Source of the DNA: Micavibrio_C sp046294845
GTDB taxonomy: Bacteria > Pseudomonadota > Alphaproteobacteria > Micavibrionales > Micavibrionaceae
NCBI GenBank assembly: GCA_046294845.1
Contig: JBKBNU010000001.1
Span: forward strand, 186,001 to 250,000
Direction: 5' to 3'
DNA: 64,000 bases
The notes beneath the pieces are model-generated. The model had not been told where the DNA came from and did no database searches. It was given only the letters and a program-made list of their open reading frames with translations. Made by a program: the position numbers and the translations under genes. The first letter of the stretch is position 1, and each line of letters opens with the position of its first letter. Below are positions 51,488 through 61,417 of this stretch, piece by piece.

Positions 51488-52209
51488 AAGCCGGCGGGCA
51501 TTTCGGCAACCCCCTGATCGGCGGCAAAAATATCAGTGAGTCTTAAAGAAGGAGGCACATCTTCATCGCCGAGCGGCGCATAAAGATTATAAATTTCTGC
51601 CGGAAAGCGATAATCCCACCATTCAACCGTGAGCGGCCAAAGCGGAAGCCCTATCATACCGGCAGCTTTCAACAAAACATCGGTTAGCAACGCACGGTTC
51701 TTTTGTACTGACGGCACAAGATAAGGATATTCGCGGTGCGCCGGATTAACTTCCGGCTCCATACCCCCTTCGGGCAAGGCATCGACAATGGTTCCCATAT
51801 CAAGAAGTTGCCCTGCCTGATCACGGATAGAAAGATCGATTGCCATACCGCGTGGATGGCCGCCTTGCCCCGGCGGGGCAAACATCCGCAAAGGGCCATC
51901 CGCCGTCCAGTGCGGGTGTGCTTTGACAATAGGAGTTTCGCAAATCAGTTTTTGGGCTGTATGCGTCCGCAAGCCATCATAGAGTTCAAGACGGAATCCT
52001 GTTTCCTGATACAGGAAACGACCCGCCACAAGAATAATCAAAGCCATATCGCGGTGCAGGCTCAGGCGGGCGTCCTTTCTATAGACCGCGCCGCAAAAGC
52101 TGCCTGCCCCTGCATACATAACATCAATGCGCAGAGGACAATCCGCAAGACACAGATCCATAGGGATCAGGTCGGCGGGGTCCAGTCTGCGTAACTCTGC
52201 TTGATTCAT
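51433..52209 (-). CDS. VanX-like D-Ala-D-Ala dipeptidase (peptidase M15D), variant metal site
   Basis: A 258-residue cytoplasmic-type dipeptidase; no signal peptide with the chosen start. VanX-type landmarks are DVMYAGAGSFCG, LELYDGLRTHTAQK, the first two metal ligands in GGHPRGMAIDLS (His118, Asp125) and the catalytic Glu196 in EWWDYRFP. VanX and DdpX have EWWH, so the third ligand is Asp199 here instead of His. The Ser of SxHxxGxAxD is Gly. The start is the ATG at 52209; a TTG 17 codons upstream is open. It shares 55 bases of its end with alr, whose product feeds the same D-Ala pool. Confidence 0.8.
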   Translation of the reverse strand: MNQAELRRLDPADLIPMDLCLADCPLRIDVMYAGAGSFCGAVYRKDARLSLHRDMALIILVAGRFLYQETGFRLELYDGLRTHTAQKLICETPIVKAHPHWTADGPLRMFAPPGQGGHPRGMAIDLSIRDQAGQLLDMGTIVDALPEGGMEPEVNPAHREYPYLVPSVQKNRALLTDVLLKAAGMIGLPLWPLTVEWWDYRFPAEIYNLYAPLGDEDVPPSLRLTDIFAADQGVAEMPAGFYEDKAAALAREAGKYVR

Positions 52210-52335
52210 GAGGATAAACAACAAGATAGCATTGAATGAGGCTATGGATTTTCCGGTCAAAATGCTTTAGGGTCAAAGCCGTAAATAACGCAACCAAACC
52301 TAAAAATCGCCAGCGTACGATCAAGAGTACCGTAA

Positions 52336-53163
52336 ATGACCAGTGAAGTGAAACAGGAACAAGGTTTATCCCGCTCTCCGTTTGATCCGGTACTGGATCT
52401 CTTTGCCCGTCTGGGCCGCGCCATACTGGTGTTCTTAAACGCCACAGGACGCCTGAGCATGTTTGTCGGCGAATCCGTAAGCCATGTTTTCAGACCGCCT
52501 TTCTTCCCGCGCCTGATGGTCCGGCAGTTTATGGATATCGGCTATTATTCTTTGCCGGTTGTCGGGATGACCGCCTTGTTCACCGGTATGGTGCTGGCTT
52601 TACAAAGCTATACAGGTTTTTCCCGTTTTAATGCAGAATCGGCAATTGCTGGCGTGGTTGTCCTGTCCGTGACACGCGAGCTTGCACCTGTGCTGGCAGG
52701 CCTGATGGTCGCAGGTCGCGTCGGCGCTTCGATTGCCGCTGAAATCGGCACAATGCGTGTAACAGAGCAGATTGATGCGCTGGTGACCCTGTCGGTCAAT
52801 CCGTTCAAATACCTGATCGCCCCGCGCGTCATCGCCGGGACGATTACCCTGCCGTTGCTGGTGCTGATTGGCGATGTTATCGGTGTTTATGGCGGCTATA
52901 TCGTCAGTATTCACAAATTGGGATTCAACCCCAGCTCTTACCTGTCACAAACGTGGGACATCCTGGAAAACATGGATGTGATTTCCGGTTTGGTGAAAGC
53001 AGCCGCATTTGGCTTTATCGTTTCGCTGATGGGATGTTATCACGGCTTTAATTCCCAGCGCGGCGCTCAAGGTGTGGGCGCTGCCACCACGAATGCAGTG
53101 GTATCATCCTCGATCCTGATTCTGATCTTTAACTATGTCCTGACACAGGTTTTCTTTTCATGA
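52336..53163 (+). CDS. mlaE: ABC transporter permease, MlaE family
   Basis: Inner-membrane permease of the lipid-transport (Mla/MCE) system that keeps the outer membrane asymmetric. The 275 residues have about five helices and the family motif GMTALFTGMVLALQSYTGF, then ELAPVLAGLMVAGRVGASIAAEIGTM. It overlaps the ATPase gene in ATGA. The usual MlaD-type partner (MCE domain) is not in the window. Confidence 0.92.
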   Translation: MTSEVKQEQGLSRSPFDPVLDLFARLGRAILVFLNATGRLSMFVGESVSHVFRPPFFPRLMVRQFMDIGYYSLPVVGMTALFTGMVLALQSYTGFSRFNAESAIAGVVVLSVTRELAPVLAGLMVAGRVGASIAAEIGTMRVTEQIDALVTLSVNPFKYLIAPRVIAGTITLPLLVLIGDVIGVYGGYIVSIHKLGFNPSSYLSQTWDILENMDVISGLVKAAAFGFIVSLMGCYHGFNSQRGAQGVGAATTNAVVSSSILILIFNYVLTQVFFS

Positions 53164-53942
53164 CGACCCCTACACCGAAGCTTGAACTGGTTGACGTTAA
53201 AAAATCCTTTGGCAGCAAACATGTTCTGCAGGGGATCAATCTCAAGGTCAACCCCGGCAAATCGCTGGTGATTATCGGCGGGTCCGGTACAGGCAAATCC
53301 GTCATGCTCAAATGCGTTCTCGGAATTATCAACCCGGATTCCGGTTCAATCCTGATTGATGGCAAGGAAACCATCGGCGTTGATACCGATGAACGCGATG
53401 AGCTGATGCGTAAATTCGGCATGCTCTTCCAAGGGGCAGCCCTGTTCGATTCCATGAAAGTCTGGGAAAACGTGGCTTTCGGCCTGATCCAGGGGCGCGG
53501 TATGGAACGCAAGCAAGCCTATGACGTTGCTATTGAAAAACTGGTCGCTGTCGGCCTTGATGAAGCTGTCGGTCATCTTTTCCCTGCCGAGCTTTCAGGA
53601 GGCATGCAAAAGCGTGTCGGTCTCGCGCGTGCGATTGCGGCCAATCCGGAAATTATCTTTTTTGATGAACCCACCACAGGCCTTGATCCGATCATGGCCG
53701 ATGTTATAAATAACCTGATCGTCAAATGTGTGAAGGATGTCGGCGCCACCACCCTGTCAATCACCCATGATCTGGCGAGCGCCCGCAAAATTGCCGATGA
53801 AGTCGCCATGATTTATCAGGGCCGGATTATCTGGCAGGGTCCGGTTTCCAGTCTTGATCATTCTGGAAATGAGTATGTTGACCAGTTTATTCATGGCCGC
53901 GCCGAAGGTCCGATTACGGATGATATCCGCGCCCGCGCCTGA
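53160..53942 (+). CDS. mlaF: ABC transporter ATP-binding protein, MlaF family
   Basis: ATPase for the MlaE permease. The 260 residues have Walker A GGSGTGKS (40-47), a Q-loop, the signature LSGGMQKRVGLARAI, Walker B IIFFDEPTTGLDP and the switch His in SITHDLASARK. Translationally coupled to mlaE. The MlaD substrate-binding gene may be elsewhere. Confidence 0.94.
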   Translation: MTTPTPKLELVDVKKSFGSKHVLQGINLKVNPGKSLVIIGGSGTGKSVMLKCVLGIINPDSGSILIDGKETIGVDTDERDELMRKFGMLFQGAALFDSMKVWENVAFGLIQGRGMERKQAYDVAIEKLVAVGLDEAVGHLFPAELSGGMQKRVGLARAIAANPEIIFFDEPTTGLDPIMADVINNLIVKCVKDVGATTLSITHDLASARKIADEVAMIYQGRIIWQGPVSSLDHSGNEYVDQFIHGRAEGPITDDIRARA

Positions 53943-54043
53943 GAAACGACATACTGAGGCTCACAGGCTGAAACCCCTTTATTTTTAGGCTCTGACCGCA
54001 TTCCGAGCCTTTTCCGCGCCATAATCATGTGCGATAAAGAGGC

Positions 54044-56476
54044 ATGCGGATTTTAACCTATCTCTTTCTTATGATTTTCTCCCTCGGCATGCTGGGTTTG
54101 CTGGCTGGTGTCGGGGTCGCAATTTATGCAATTTCATATTACGGGCAAGACCTGCCCGATTACTCGCAGTTGAAAGAATATGAACCGCCGGTACTGACAC
54201 GCCTCTACGCGGGCGATGGTCGTCTAATGGCAGAATACGCCAAAGAAAAACGTGTTTTCATGCCAATTGAAACTATGCCCGATCTTTTGAAGAAGGCTTT
54301 CATTTCTGCAGAAGACCAAAATTTTTATGTTCATGAAGGTGTCGATTTTATCGCGATTGCCCGCGCTGCCATCCTAAACACCGTACAGGGTGGTAGACCC
54401 AAAGGGGCATCGACGATTACACAACAGGTGGCCAAAAACTTCCTGCTGACGAATGAAGTTTCTTATGAACGTAAAATTCGTGAAGCTCTACTTGCCTTCC
54501 GTATGGAAAAAGCCTTGAGTAAGGACCGTCTGCTCGAACTCTATCTCAATGAAATTTATCTCGGTGAAGGATCGTACGGTGTCGCAGCAGCCGCTCTTAA
54601 TTATTTCAACAAACCGCTGGAGGATCTTTCAATAGAAGAGATGGCTTACCTCGCGGCTCTCCCCAAAGGCCCGAATAATTATAACCCTGAACGCCATCTG
54701 CAGGCTGCCACTGATCGCCGCAATTGGGTACTTGGCCGTATGCAGGTTGATGGCTACATCACAGAAGAACAAGCCCGTGAAGCCATGGCCAGGCCGCTGA
54801 CCGTAAACCGTTCCGATACCAAGACGGTTGATGCCCCCTATTTTGCCGAAGAAGTCCGTCGTCAGCTCTCACAAAAGTACGGCGAGCAAAGCCTTTATGG
54901 TGGTGGTCTGGCTGTTCGCACTACTGTTGATCCTGTTATGCAGGAAACTGCCAAACGGGCGTTGCGTAACGGTTTAATGGCCTATGACCGCCGTTGGGGT
55001 TGGCGCGGTCCTCTTGAAACACTTCCCTCGCTTGATAACTGGCAGGACACTCTGGCAAAGTACAAAAAGCCGGAAGCCATGCTGGAAAGCTGGGTTATGG
55101 CGGTTGTATTGGATGTAAGCGTTGATCAAGCCGATCTCGGATTTGCCGATGGTGCACGTGGTGTCCTGCCCCTGAAGAACGTATCATGGGCCAAGAAGCG
55201 TCTGAAGGAAGGCGGCTTCACAGGAGAACCAACATCAGTCAAGCAAGTGGTTGGTAAAGGCGACATCATTATGGTGGAAGCCGCCCCAGAGGAGGGAAGC
55301 AAAAACACCTATGCCCTGCGCCAGATCCCGCGTGTAAACGGCGCGCTTGTGGCACTTGATCCGCACACAGGCCGCGTCCTTGCCATGCAAGGGGGCTGGA
55401 GCCACAGACAAAGCGTTTTCAACCGCGCCACACAAGCCAAACGCCAGCCCGGTTCCGCTTTCAAGCCGTTTGTCTATCTGACAGCTCTTGAGCAGGGTTT
55501 CACGCCCGCAACATTGATCCTTGATGCACCGATCGTGATCGATCAAGGCCCAGGTATGCCAAAATGGAGACCAAGCAACTACAAAGGTGAATATTACGGA
55601 CCAACCACCTTGCGCGTCGGTATCGAGAAATCACGGAACCTGATGACTGTGCGTCTGGCAAACCATATGGGTATGGATGCGATCATCGACACAGTCAAAC
55701 GTTTTGGCGTAGTCGAACATATGGAACCGCATTTGTCCTACTCACTGGGGGCTGGCGAAACAACCGTTCTGCAAATGACCACAGCCTATGCCCAGCTTGT
55801 TAATGGCGGCAAAAAAATAACCCCCACGCTGATCGACCGTATTCAGGACCGTCAGGGTAAAACCATCTATCGTCATGATGAACGTCCTTGCGAGAATTGC
55901 GGGCCGATGATGGAATGGAATAAACAATATACACCCGTTATCCCCGATAACCGCGAGCAACTGACTGATCCGCGCTATGCCTATCAAATGGTATCAATCC
56001 TCGAAGGTGTTGTGCAAAGAGGAACCGCCGCCCGCCTGAAAGCCCTGGGCTATCCCCTGGCAGGAAAAACGGGGACTACAAACGAATCCAAAGACACATG
56101 GTTTGTCGGCTTCACGCCTGACCTTGTTGTTGGGGTTTATGTGGGTTTTGATTCTCCTGAGTCGTTAGGAAAGAAGGAGACAGGCTCATCCCTTTCCTTA
56201 CCCATCTTTCAGGAATTCATGGAGACCGTGCTTAAAGATGTTCCGCCAACGCCTTTCCGTGTCCCCCCTGGAATTAAACAAGTCCAGATCAATGCCGCTA
56301 CAGGGGCACTGGCCAGTGCAGGTGACGAGAAAGTCATCTGGGAAGCTTTCCTGCCCGGTAACGAGCCTTCACAGCAAATGTTTATTCTGGATACGAACGG
56401 AATCAGCAACTTGCCTTCGATGGATGGAACTGTAAGCGACAGCATATCGACGCTTGGTACAGGCGGCATATATTAA
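54044..56476 (+). CDS. mrcA: Penicillin-binding protein 1A (bifunctional, class A)
   Basis: Glycosyltransferase and transpeptidase of the cell wall, anchored by one N-terminal span (about 5-32). The GT51 domain has SAEDQNFYVHEG (catalytic Glu90) and GASTITQQVAKNFLL. The transpeptidase has the SxxK nucleophile in RQPGSAFKPFVYL (about 471), an SRN-type motif (KSRNLMTVRL) and KTGTTNESKDTWFVGF (about 674). The OB-like insert before the transpeptidase is present. 810 residues is normal. It has no strong site before the ATG (AAAGAGGC). Confidence 0.95.
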   Translation: MRILTYLFLMIFSLGMLGLLAGVGVAIYAISYYGQDLPDYSQLKEYEPPVLTRLYAGDGRLMAEYAKEKRVFMPIETMPDLLKKAFISAEDQNFYVHEGVDFIAIARAAILNTVQGGRPKGASTITQQVAKNFLLTNEVSYERKIREALLAFRMEKALSKDRLLELYLNEIYLGEGSYGVAAAALNYFNKPLEDLSIEEMAYLAALPKGPNNYNPERHLQAATDRRNWVLGRMQVDGYITEEQAREAMARPLTVNRSDTKTVDAPYFAEEVRRQLSQKYGEQSLYGGGLAVRTTVDPVMQETAKRALRNGLMAYDRRWGWRGPLETLPSLDNWQDTLAKYKKPEAMLESWVMAVVLDVSVDQADLGFADGARGVLPLKNVSWAKKRLKEGGFTGEPTSVKQVVGKGDIIMVEAAPEEGSKNTYALRQIPRVNGALVALDPHTGRVLAMQGGWSHRQSVFNRATQAKRQPGSAFKPFVYLTALEQGFTPATLILDAPIVIDQGPGMPKWRPSNYKGEYYGPTTLRVGIEKSRNLMTVRLANHMGMDAIIDTVKRFGVVEHMEPHLSYSLGAGETTVLQMTTAYAQLVNGGKKITPTLIDRIQDRQGKTIYRHDERPCENCGPMMEWNKQYTPVIPDNREQLTDPRYAYQMVSILEGVVQRGTAARLKALGYPLAGKTGTTNESKDTWFVGFTPDLVVGVYVGFDSPESLGKKETGSSLSLPIFQEFMETVLKDVPPTPFRVPPGIKQVQINAATGALASAGDEKVIWEAFLPGNEPSQQMFILDTNGISNLPSMDGTVSDSISTLGTGGIY

Positions 56477-56498
56477 GCCAGCGGCCTGTTTAATCTTC

Positions 56499-57335
56499 CT
56501 AGAAAGAAAACTCTTTTTCCAGTGCCTTGTCGCCCTTAACCAAAGTCAGTGTCAGGGTTTTACCCATGATCGCCTTGGCAAGATTGTCCGTCCCTTCGGG
56601 AGCAGCAATAATCATTGATGCTTTCCGTGGATCCTTGGTATCAACATTAATTTCAGGTTTGGTCACAATATAAAGATCAGACCCTGCTTCAACAAACAGG
56701 TCAGCTTGATCAAAGCCTTGCGCCAGATAAGCCTGAACCACAATCGCTTTGGGCCCCAGCACGACACTTTCGATCTTGATATCGGGACGATCTTCCTTAA
56801 ACGGCAAGGCCTTCCATGCCTGATCGATCAACGCCAACTCTTCCAGAGCTGTTTCTCCTGCAGGAATGGACATCTTTAAATCCAGAGATTGCGGTATGCA
56901 AAGCTCCCTGCAAACCATGATATCGGCTTGCAACACGATATCACTGGCTATCCCAGCCTTTTCTGTTTCGATTGTAAGTGGCAACAGCGCATGATTCTTG
57001 TAACCAAATCCATACAGACCTTCATATTCAAAGCGCACAGGGGCGGGCCATTCAAGCTTTGCCTCTTTAAAATTTTTTGATTCATTCCAGTCCAGTTCGG
57101 GTGGCAGACCCCCATCACCCGGCATACGCCAGTAAATATGCCACTCCGGTTCAAGTACGATCTCAAGAGCACCGCGCATTTTTGTAGAGGTAGCCGATGC
57201 ATCCTCGGTCACAAGGCGAACCTTGATGAAATCAGCAGAAACCCAGTCGCTGCTCGCGGCTTCCGTCCCTGCCGAGAAAAAGAGGAGAGATAAAAAACCT
57301 AGGGAATTCAGGCTATTCCGCATATTAATTTTCAT
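56499..57335 (-). CDS. Exported DsbD-alpha-like (ScsB N-terminal) protein
   Basis: A 278-residue protein with a signal peptide (SLGFLSLLFFSAGTEAASS). The mature domain resembles the N-terminal part of protein-disulphide reductases DsbD/ScsB: VRLVTEDASATSTKMRGALEIVLEPEWHIYWRMPGDGGLPP, FEYEGLYGFGY, and VCRELCIPQ with a CxxxC pair. The membrane and C-terminal thioredoxin parts are absent, so it may act with a separate partner. It converges on mrcA and diverges from yqgE. Confidence 0.82.
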   Translation of the reverse strand: MKINMRNSLNSLGFLSLLFFSAGTEAASSDWVSADFIKVRLVTEDASATSTKMRGALEIVLEPEWHIYWRMPGDGGLPPELDWNESKNFKEAKLEWPAPVRFEYEGLYGFGYKNHALLPLTIETEKAGIASDIVLQADIMVCRELCIPQSLDLKMSIPAGETALEELALIDQAWKALPFKEDRPDIKIESVVLGPKAIVVQAYLAQGFDQADLFVEAGSDLYIVTKPEINVDTKDPRKASMIIAAPEGTDNLAKAIMGKTLTLTLVKGDKALEKEFSF

Positions 57336-57409
57336 AGGGCCTCACGTTTTTTCGTATCCTTTATCCAAGATATGCTAAAATAAGCTTTCAGCAAGGTGAT
57401 TTAAAGAAA

Positions 57410-57988
57410 ATGGGCGTAAAAGAGACCGGACATGAGCATAGCCTGATGGGCAAATTGCTGATCGCGATGCCGCAGATGGGCGATACCCGCTTTCACAAGG
57501 CTGTGATCTTTATGTGTGCCCATGATGCCAATGGCGCTATGGGATTGGTCATCAACCATATTTTACCGGGCCTGGATTTGGGCGAACTTCTGGATCAATT
57601 GCACATAGAGGAAAAAAATCCGCAAGTGGATATTCCTGTTATGAGCGGCGGCCCTGTTGAAACGGCGCGAGGATTTATACTTCACGAGGGTTCATTCTCT
57701 GCAACAGAGAGCCTTGAGATCAAAAGCAATATTTACGTCACAGGGACGATTGATGCCCTAAAGGCCGTTGCCAAAGGGCAAGGCCCCAAAAATATGCTCT
57801 TCATCCTGGGTTATGCCGGATGGGGTGCTGGCCAGCTGGATCAGGAAATGCAGCAAAATTCATGGTTGGTTATCGATGCGGATACCGATGTGATTTTTGA
57901 ATCCGCGCCGGAAGACAGATGGGATCGTGCGATCAAAAAACTCGGCATTGATCCGCTCATGCTCTTTGATACAACGGGTCACGCCTGA
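57410..57988 (+). CDS. YqgE/AlgH family protein (UPF0301)
   Basis: A 192-residue cytoplasmic protein of unknown biochemical role. Typical are GKLLIAMPQMGDTRFHKAVIFMC, GAMGLVINHILPGL, MSGGPVETARGFILH and LGYAGWGAGQLDQEMQQNSWL. In other genera AlgH affects transcription or envelope traits, but no activity is proven. It converges on the acetyltransferase gene with a 14-base gap. Confidence 0.92.
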   Translation: MGVKETGHEHSLMGKLLIAMPQMGDTRFHKAVIFMCAHDANGAMGLVINHILPGLDLGELLDQLHIEEKNPQVDIPVMSGGPVETARGFILHEGSFSATESLEIKSNIYVTGTIDALKAVAKGQGPKNMLFILGYAGWGAGQLDQEMQQNSWLVIDADTDVIFESAPEDRWDRAIKKLGIDPLMLFDTTGHA

Positions 57989-58002
57989 TTTTCTTGTTCT
58001 TT

Positions 58003-58617
58003 TTAAGCTACGATATCATGCTTTTTCCACTCTTCAACCGGCAGACCGTAGAGGACGTGATCGCGCCATAATCCGTCTATCGTGATATAACGGGCGGCAA
58101 AGCCTTCTTCTTTAAATCCTGAACGCTCGAGTAAAGAGCGGCTGCGGGTATTCTCGGGCAGGCATGCCGCATTCAGACGATGCAGTTTTCTATTCTCAAA
58201 AGCGTAAGCGCAAATAATCCTGATGGTCTCGGCCATATAACCATGGCCTTGCTGATGCTGGGCTATCCAGTAGCCAAGGGAAGCGAACTGCGCCGCACCC
58301 CTGCAGACGCTATTAATATTGATTCCACCGATGATTTTTTCTGATTCATTATGAATGACCAAAAAAGAATAGGCCCGATCGGCATGCCACTCGCGTGATA
58401 GACGGTTGATACGTCTTTCAAAATAATCTTCCTGTAGGCAATCTTCATCCCATGTCGGCTCCCATGGTTGCAAAAAGGCTCTATTCTGGCTGCGGAGCAT
58501 AGCCCATTCATGCCAGTCTTCTTTTTCCGGCGGCCTTAAGGTCACACGCCCTGACCGTAAATTAATCGCCGGCATACCGATGCCCGTTTGTTTCTGTTCG
58601 GTCCGGTTGAAGATCAA
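58003..58617 (-). CDS. RimJ/RimL-type N-acetyltransferase
   Basis: A 204-residue GNAT enzyme of the ribosomal-protein-alanine acetyltransferase type: RVTLRPPEKEDWHEWAMLR, the acetyl-CoA region GYWIAQHQQGHGYMAETIRIICAYAF, and the C-terminal HRLNAACLPENTRSRSLLERSGFKEEG. It might acetylate a ribosomal protein or another amine. Its ATG overlaps the stop of the M16 protease gene by 4 bases, so they are coupled. Confidence 0.9.
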   Translation of the reverse strand: MIFNRTEQKQTGIGMPAINLRSGRVTLRPPEKEDWHEWAMLRSQNRAFLQPWEPTWDEDCLQEDYFERRINRLSREWHADRAYSFLVIHNESEKIIGGININSVCRGAAQFASLGYWIAQHQQGHGYMAETIRIICAYAFENRKLHRLNAACLPENTRSRSLLERSGFKEEGFAARYITIDGLWRDHVLYGLPVEEWKKHDIVA

Positions 58618-59873
58618 GTGTGCAGCCTTTTCTGAATGTCTTCGTAAGATTCCAGTTGTGACAAAGGCCCAAGGGCAGAGATTGTCGGCTTGGTAGCAAA
58701 GATACGGCGCGCCATAGTGGCAACATCAGCGATGGTTAGTTCATCAATACTTGTGATCTTTTCCTGCACATCAAGAATCTTGTCAAAATGGATCAGGTGC
58801 TTGGCTTGCTGGTTAGCACGCCCCATCATGGATTCACGCCCCATGAGCAAGTTGGCTTTCATCTGTGATTTGGCACGCGCTAATTCTTTTTCGGTGATGC
58901 TCCCTGCAAATTTCATGATTTCATCACAAACAACCGGCACTAGCTCCGGCAAATGTTCGGGACCTGTACCGGCATAGATCGCAAACTGGCCATCATCCTG
59001 ATAAGAAGTATGGAAGCTGAAAATGGAATAAACCAAACCACGTTTTTCACGAATCTCTTGAAACAGGCGTGAGGACATCCCGCCACCCAAAATTGTGGCC
59101 AGCGCTACGGCTGCAAAAATTTTATCATCTTTGCGGCTGACACCCTGAAAACCCATCAGGAAATGGGCTTGCTCCAGTTCCTTTTCTTCGCGCTTATCAC
59201 CGCCGACATAACGGGCATCATGCGGCTGGTCACTGTGGTCTTGCGGCAAATCGGTGAATGAGCGAGAAATCCTTTCAACCAGATCATCATGATGGACATG
59301 ACCAGAAGCCGAGAAAACCAATCGCGAAGGCGAGTAGAAGCGTGATACATAATTCATCATGACATCACGGCTCATACCGGAAATGATATCCGGATCACCC
59401 AGAATAGGGGCGCCTAATGTTTGCTCAGGGTAGGCGGTTTTCTGATATAGATCAAAAACAACATCATCCGGCGTATCATTATTCATACCGATTTCTTGCA
59501 GGATAACCCCGCGTTCACGCTCGACTTCTTCTGCGGGCATATGGCTGTGCTGGATAATATCGGACATGATATCAACCGCCAAAGGCATATCCTCTTTCAG
59601 CAGGTGAACATGATAGGCTGTCACTTCACGGCTGGTATAGGCGTTTACATTGCCGCCAACATCTTCAATCTGTTCGACAATTTGTGTGGTATTGCGGGAG
59701 GGCGTGCCCTTAAACATCATATGTTCAACCATATGAGCCACGCCATTATCCTTCATATCCTCATGACGTGTACCCACATCAACCCAGACACCAAGGGCGA
59801 CACTATCTACTTCCTCAACAGTATCGGTGATTACGCGCAAACCATTGGGAAGTTTTGTCATTTGAATAGTCAT
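58614..59873 (-). CDS. M16-family zinc metalloprotease (PqqL/processing-peptidase type)
   Basis: A 419-residue protease of the mitochondrial-processing-peptidase type found throughout alphaproteobacteria. The inverted zinc motif HMVEH (47-51) with the third ligand in VERERGVILQE and the R/Y pair region near KRGLVYSIFSFH are present, so the enzyme should be active. No signal peptide; probably cytoplasmic. It lies after thrC in the same direction, 89 bases apart, an order seen often in the class. Confidence 0.92.
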   Translation of the reverse strand: MTIQMTKLPNGLRVITDTVEEVDSVALGVWVDVGTRHEDMKDNGVAHMVEHMMFKGTPSRNTTQIVEQIEDVGGNVNAYTSREVTAYHVHLLKEDMPLAVDIMSDIIQHSHMPAEEVERERGVILQEIGMNNDTPDDVVFDLYQKTAYPEQTLGAPILGDPDIISGMSRDVMMNYVSRFYSPSRLVFSASGHVHHDDLVERISRSFTDLPQDHSDQPHDARYVGGDKREEKELEQAHFLMGFQGVSRKDDKIFAAVALATILGGGMSSRLFQEIREKRGLVYSIFSFHTSYQDDGQFAIYAGTGPEHLPELVPVVCDEIMKFAGSITEKELARAKSQMKANLLMGRESMMGRANQQAKHLIHFDKILDVQEKITSIDELTIADVATMARRIFATKPTISALGPLSQLESYEDIQKRLHT

Positions 59874-59962
59874 ACGGAGGTGCCTTTTTTAAGCAATCAG
59901 AGTTTACTTGGTAAGAATAATGCTAAAATTCAAGCCTGAAAAGATCAGTTTAAAGGCTCTTT

Positions 59963-61366
59963 TCAAGCAAGAGAACGATCAATATAGCGGCGTACATCAT
60001 CAGCGCTCGCAGATAAAGACATTAAATATTCAGGCCGTCCCTCTAAAGTGCGCAAACCTTTAGGTTGATAGGGCACCAATCCGGTTGCCTGCCTGACGGC
60101 CTCCGGGAATTTGGCAGGATGGGCGCAAGCGAGCATCACCATAGGTATGGCAGGGTTACGGTCTATTTCTTTCTGGGCCGCATTAAAGCCGACAGCCGTG
60201 TGCGGATCGATGACAATCCCTGTTGCCTGATAGCAACGCTTCATAATTTCGAGCGTATCAAGATCACTGCACCGGTGGGAACGAAAATCCTTGCGCGCTG
60301 TACTCATCATCTGATCATCAACAGAGAAGAAATTCTTTTCTTTGAATGACTTCATTAGCCCACGCAATTTTTCATGATCACGGCCTGTTAACTCAAACAA
60401 ATAACGTTCAAAATTGCTTGAAACCTGAATATCCATGCTGGGGCTGAGAGAGGGAACAACTGATTCAATCTTCATATCACCCGATTCGAAGAAACGTGCC
60501 AAAATATCGTTACGGTTTGACGCCACCACCAAATCATGGATGGGTACACCAATCCGGCGCGCAACCCAGCCCGCATAAACATTACCAAAATTCCCCGTAG
60601 GCACAGCGAATGACAAAGGCCGTGCCCCGCCCCCAAGGGCCACGGCCGCTACCGCATAATATACAACCTGCCCCAGAATACGGACCCAGTTGATGGAGTT
60701 GACTGCCGAAAGATTGCGTCGCTCCCTGAATTCCTGATCGGCAAAAAGGGATTTGACGATGGCTTGACAATCATCAAACGTACCATCAATCGCAATGTTA
60801 AAGACGTTCGAGGAACGAACTGTGGTCATTTGCTTCCGCTGCATTTCCGAGGTACGCCCTTGCGGATGCAGGATAAAAATATCGATATTTTTGCAATGAC
60901 GGCAAGCTTCGATCGCGGCCGACCCCGTATCACCGGATGTAGCCCCGACAATCGTGATACGCTCGCGACGTTCTTCAAGAACATAATCAAAAAGTCGTCC
61001 CAAAAACTGTAGCGCGTAATCTTTGAAAGAATAGGTCGGACCATGGAAAAGCTCCATAATCCATGCATTTGGTCCCGCCTGTACCAATGGCGTGATCGCC
61101 GTATGATCAAAAGCGGCTGGACCATAAGTGTCGGATATAATTTTGCTTAAGACCTCATCAGGGATGTCATTCCCGATAAAGGGCCTAATAATGTGCATGG
61201 CAATATCGGCATAGCTGACACCGGAAAGATGCTGGAAGAGATCACGATCAAGTTCCGGCCAGCTTTCGGGAACATAAAGCCCGCCGTCAGGCGCCATACC
61301 GGCCATCATGACATCAAGAAAGCTTAAGGAAGGCCCGGGGCCGCGCGTGGACACATAACGAATCAT
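59963..61366 (-). CDS. thrC: Threonine synthase
   Basis: PLP enzyme that converts O-phosphohomoserine to threonine. The 467 residues are of the longer (type II) form: MIRYVSTRGPGPSLSFLDVMMAGMAPDGGLYVPESWP, the PLP Lys in TYSFKDYALQFLG (about 112), GATSGDTGSAAIEACRHC and FAVPTGNFGNVYAGW. It is followed by the M16 protease gene, the common alphaproteobacterial order. Confidence 0.95.
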   Translation of the reverse strand: MIRYVSTRGPGPSLSFLDVMMAGMAPDGGLYVPESWPELDRDLFQHLSGVSYADIAMHIIRPFIGNDIPDEVLSKIISDTYGPAAFDHTAITPLVQAGPNAWIMELFHGPTYSFKDYALQFLGRLFDYVLEERRERITIVGATSGDTGSAAIEACRHCKNIDIFILHPQGRTSEMQRKQMTTVRSSNVFNIAIDGTFDDCQAIVKSLFADQEFRERRNLSAVNSINWVRILGQVVYYAVAAVALGGGARPLSFAVPTGNFGNVYAGWVARRIGVPIHDLVVASNRNDILARFFESGDMKIESVVPSLSPSMDIQVSSNFERYLFELTGRDHEKLRGLMKSFKEKNFFSVDDQMMSTARKDFRSHRCSDLDTLEIMKRCYQATGIVIDPHTAVGFNAAQKEIDRNPAIPMVMLACAHPAKFPEAVRQATGLVPYQPKGLRTLEGRPEYLMSLSASADDVRRYIDRSLA

Positions 61367-61417
61367 GCCCTTATTCCAGCATAAGAGCCTGAAAAAGTCA
61401 CCGGATTTTAGACATAA

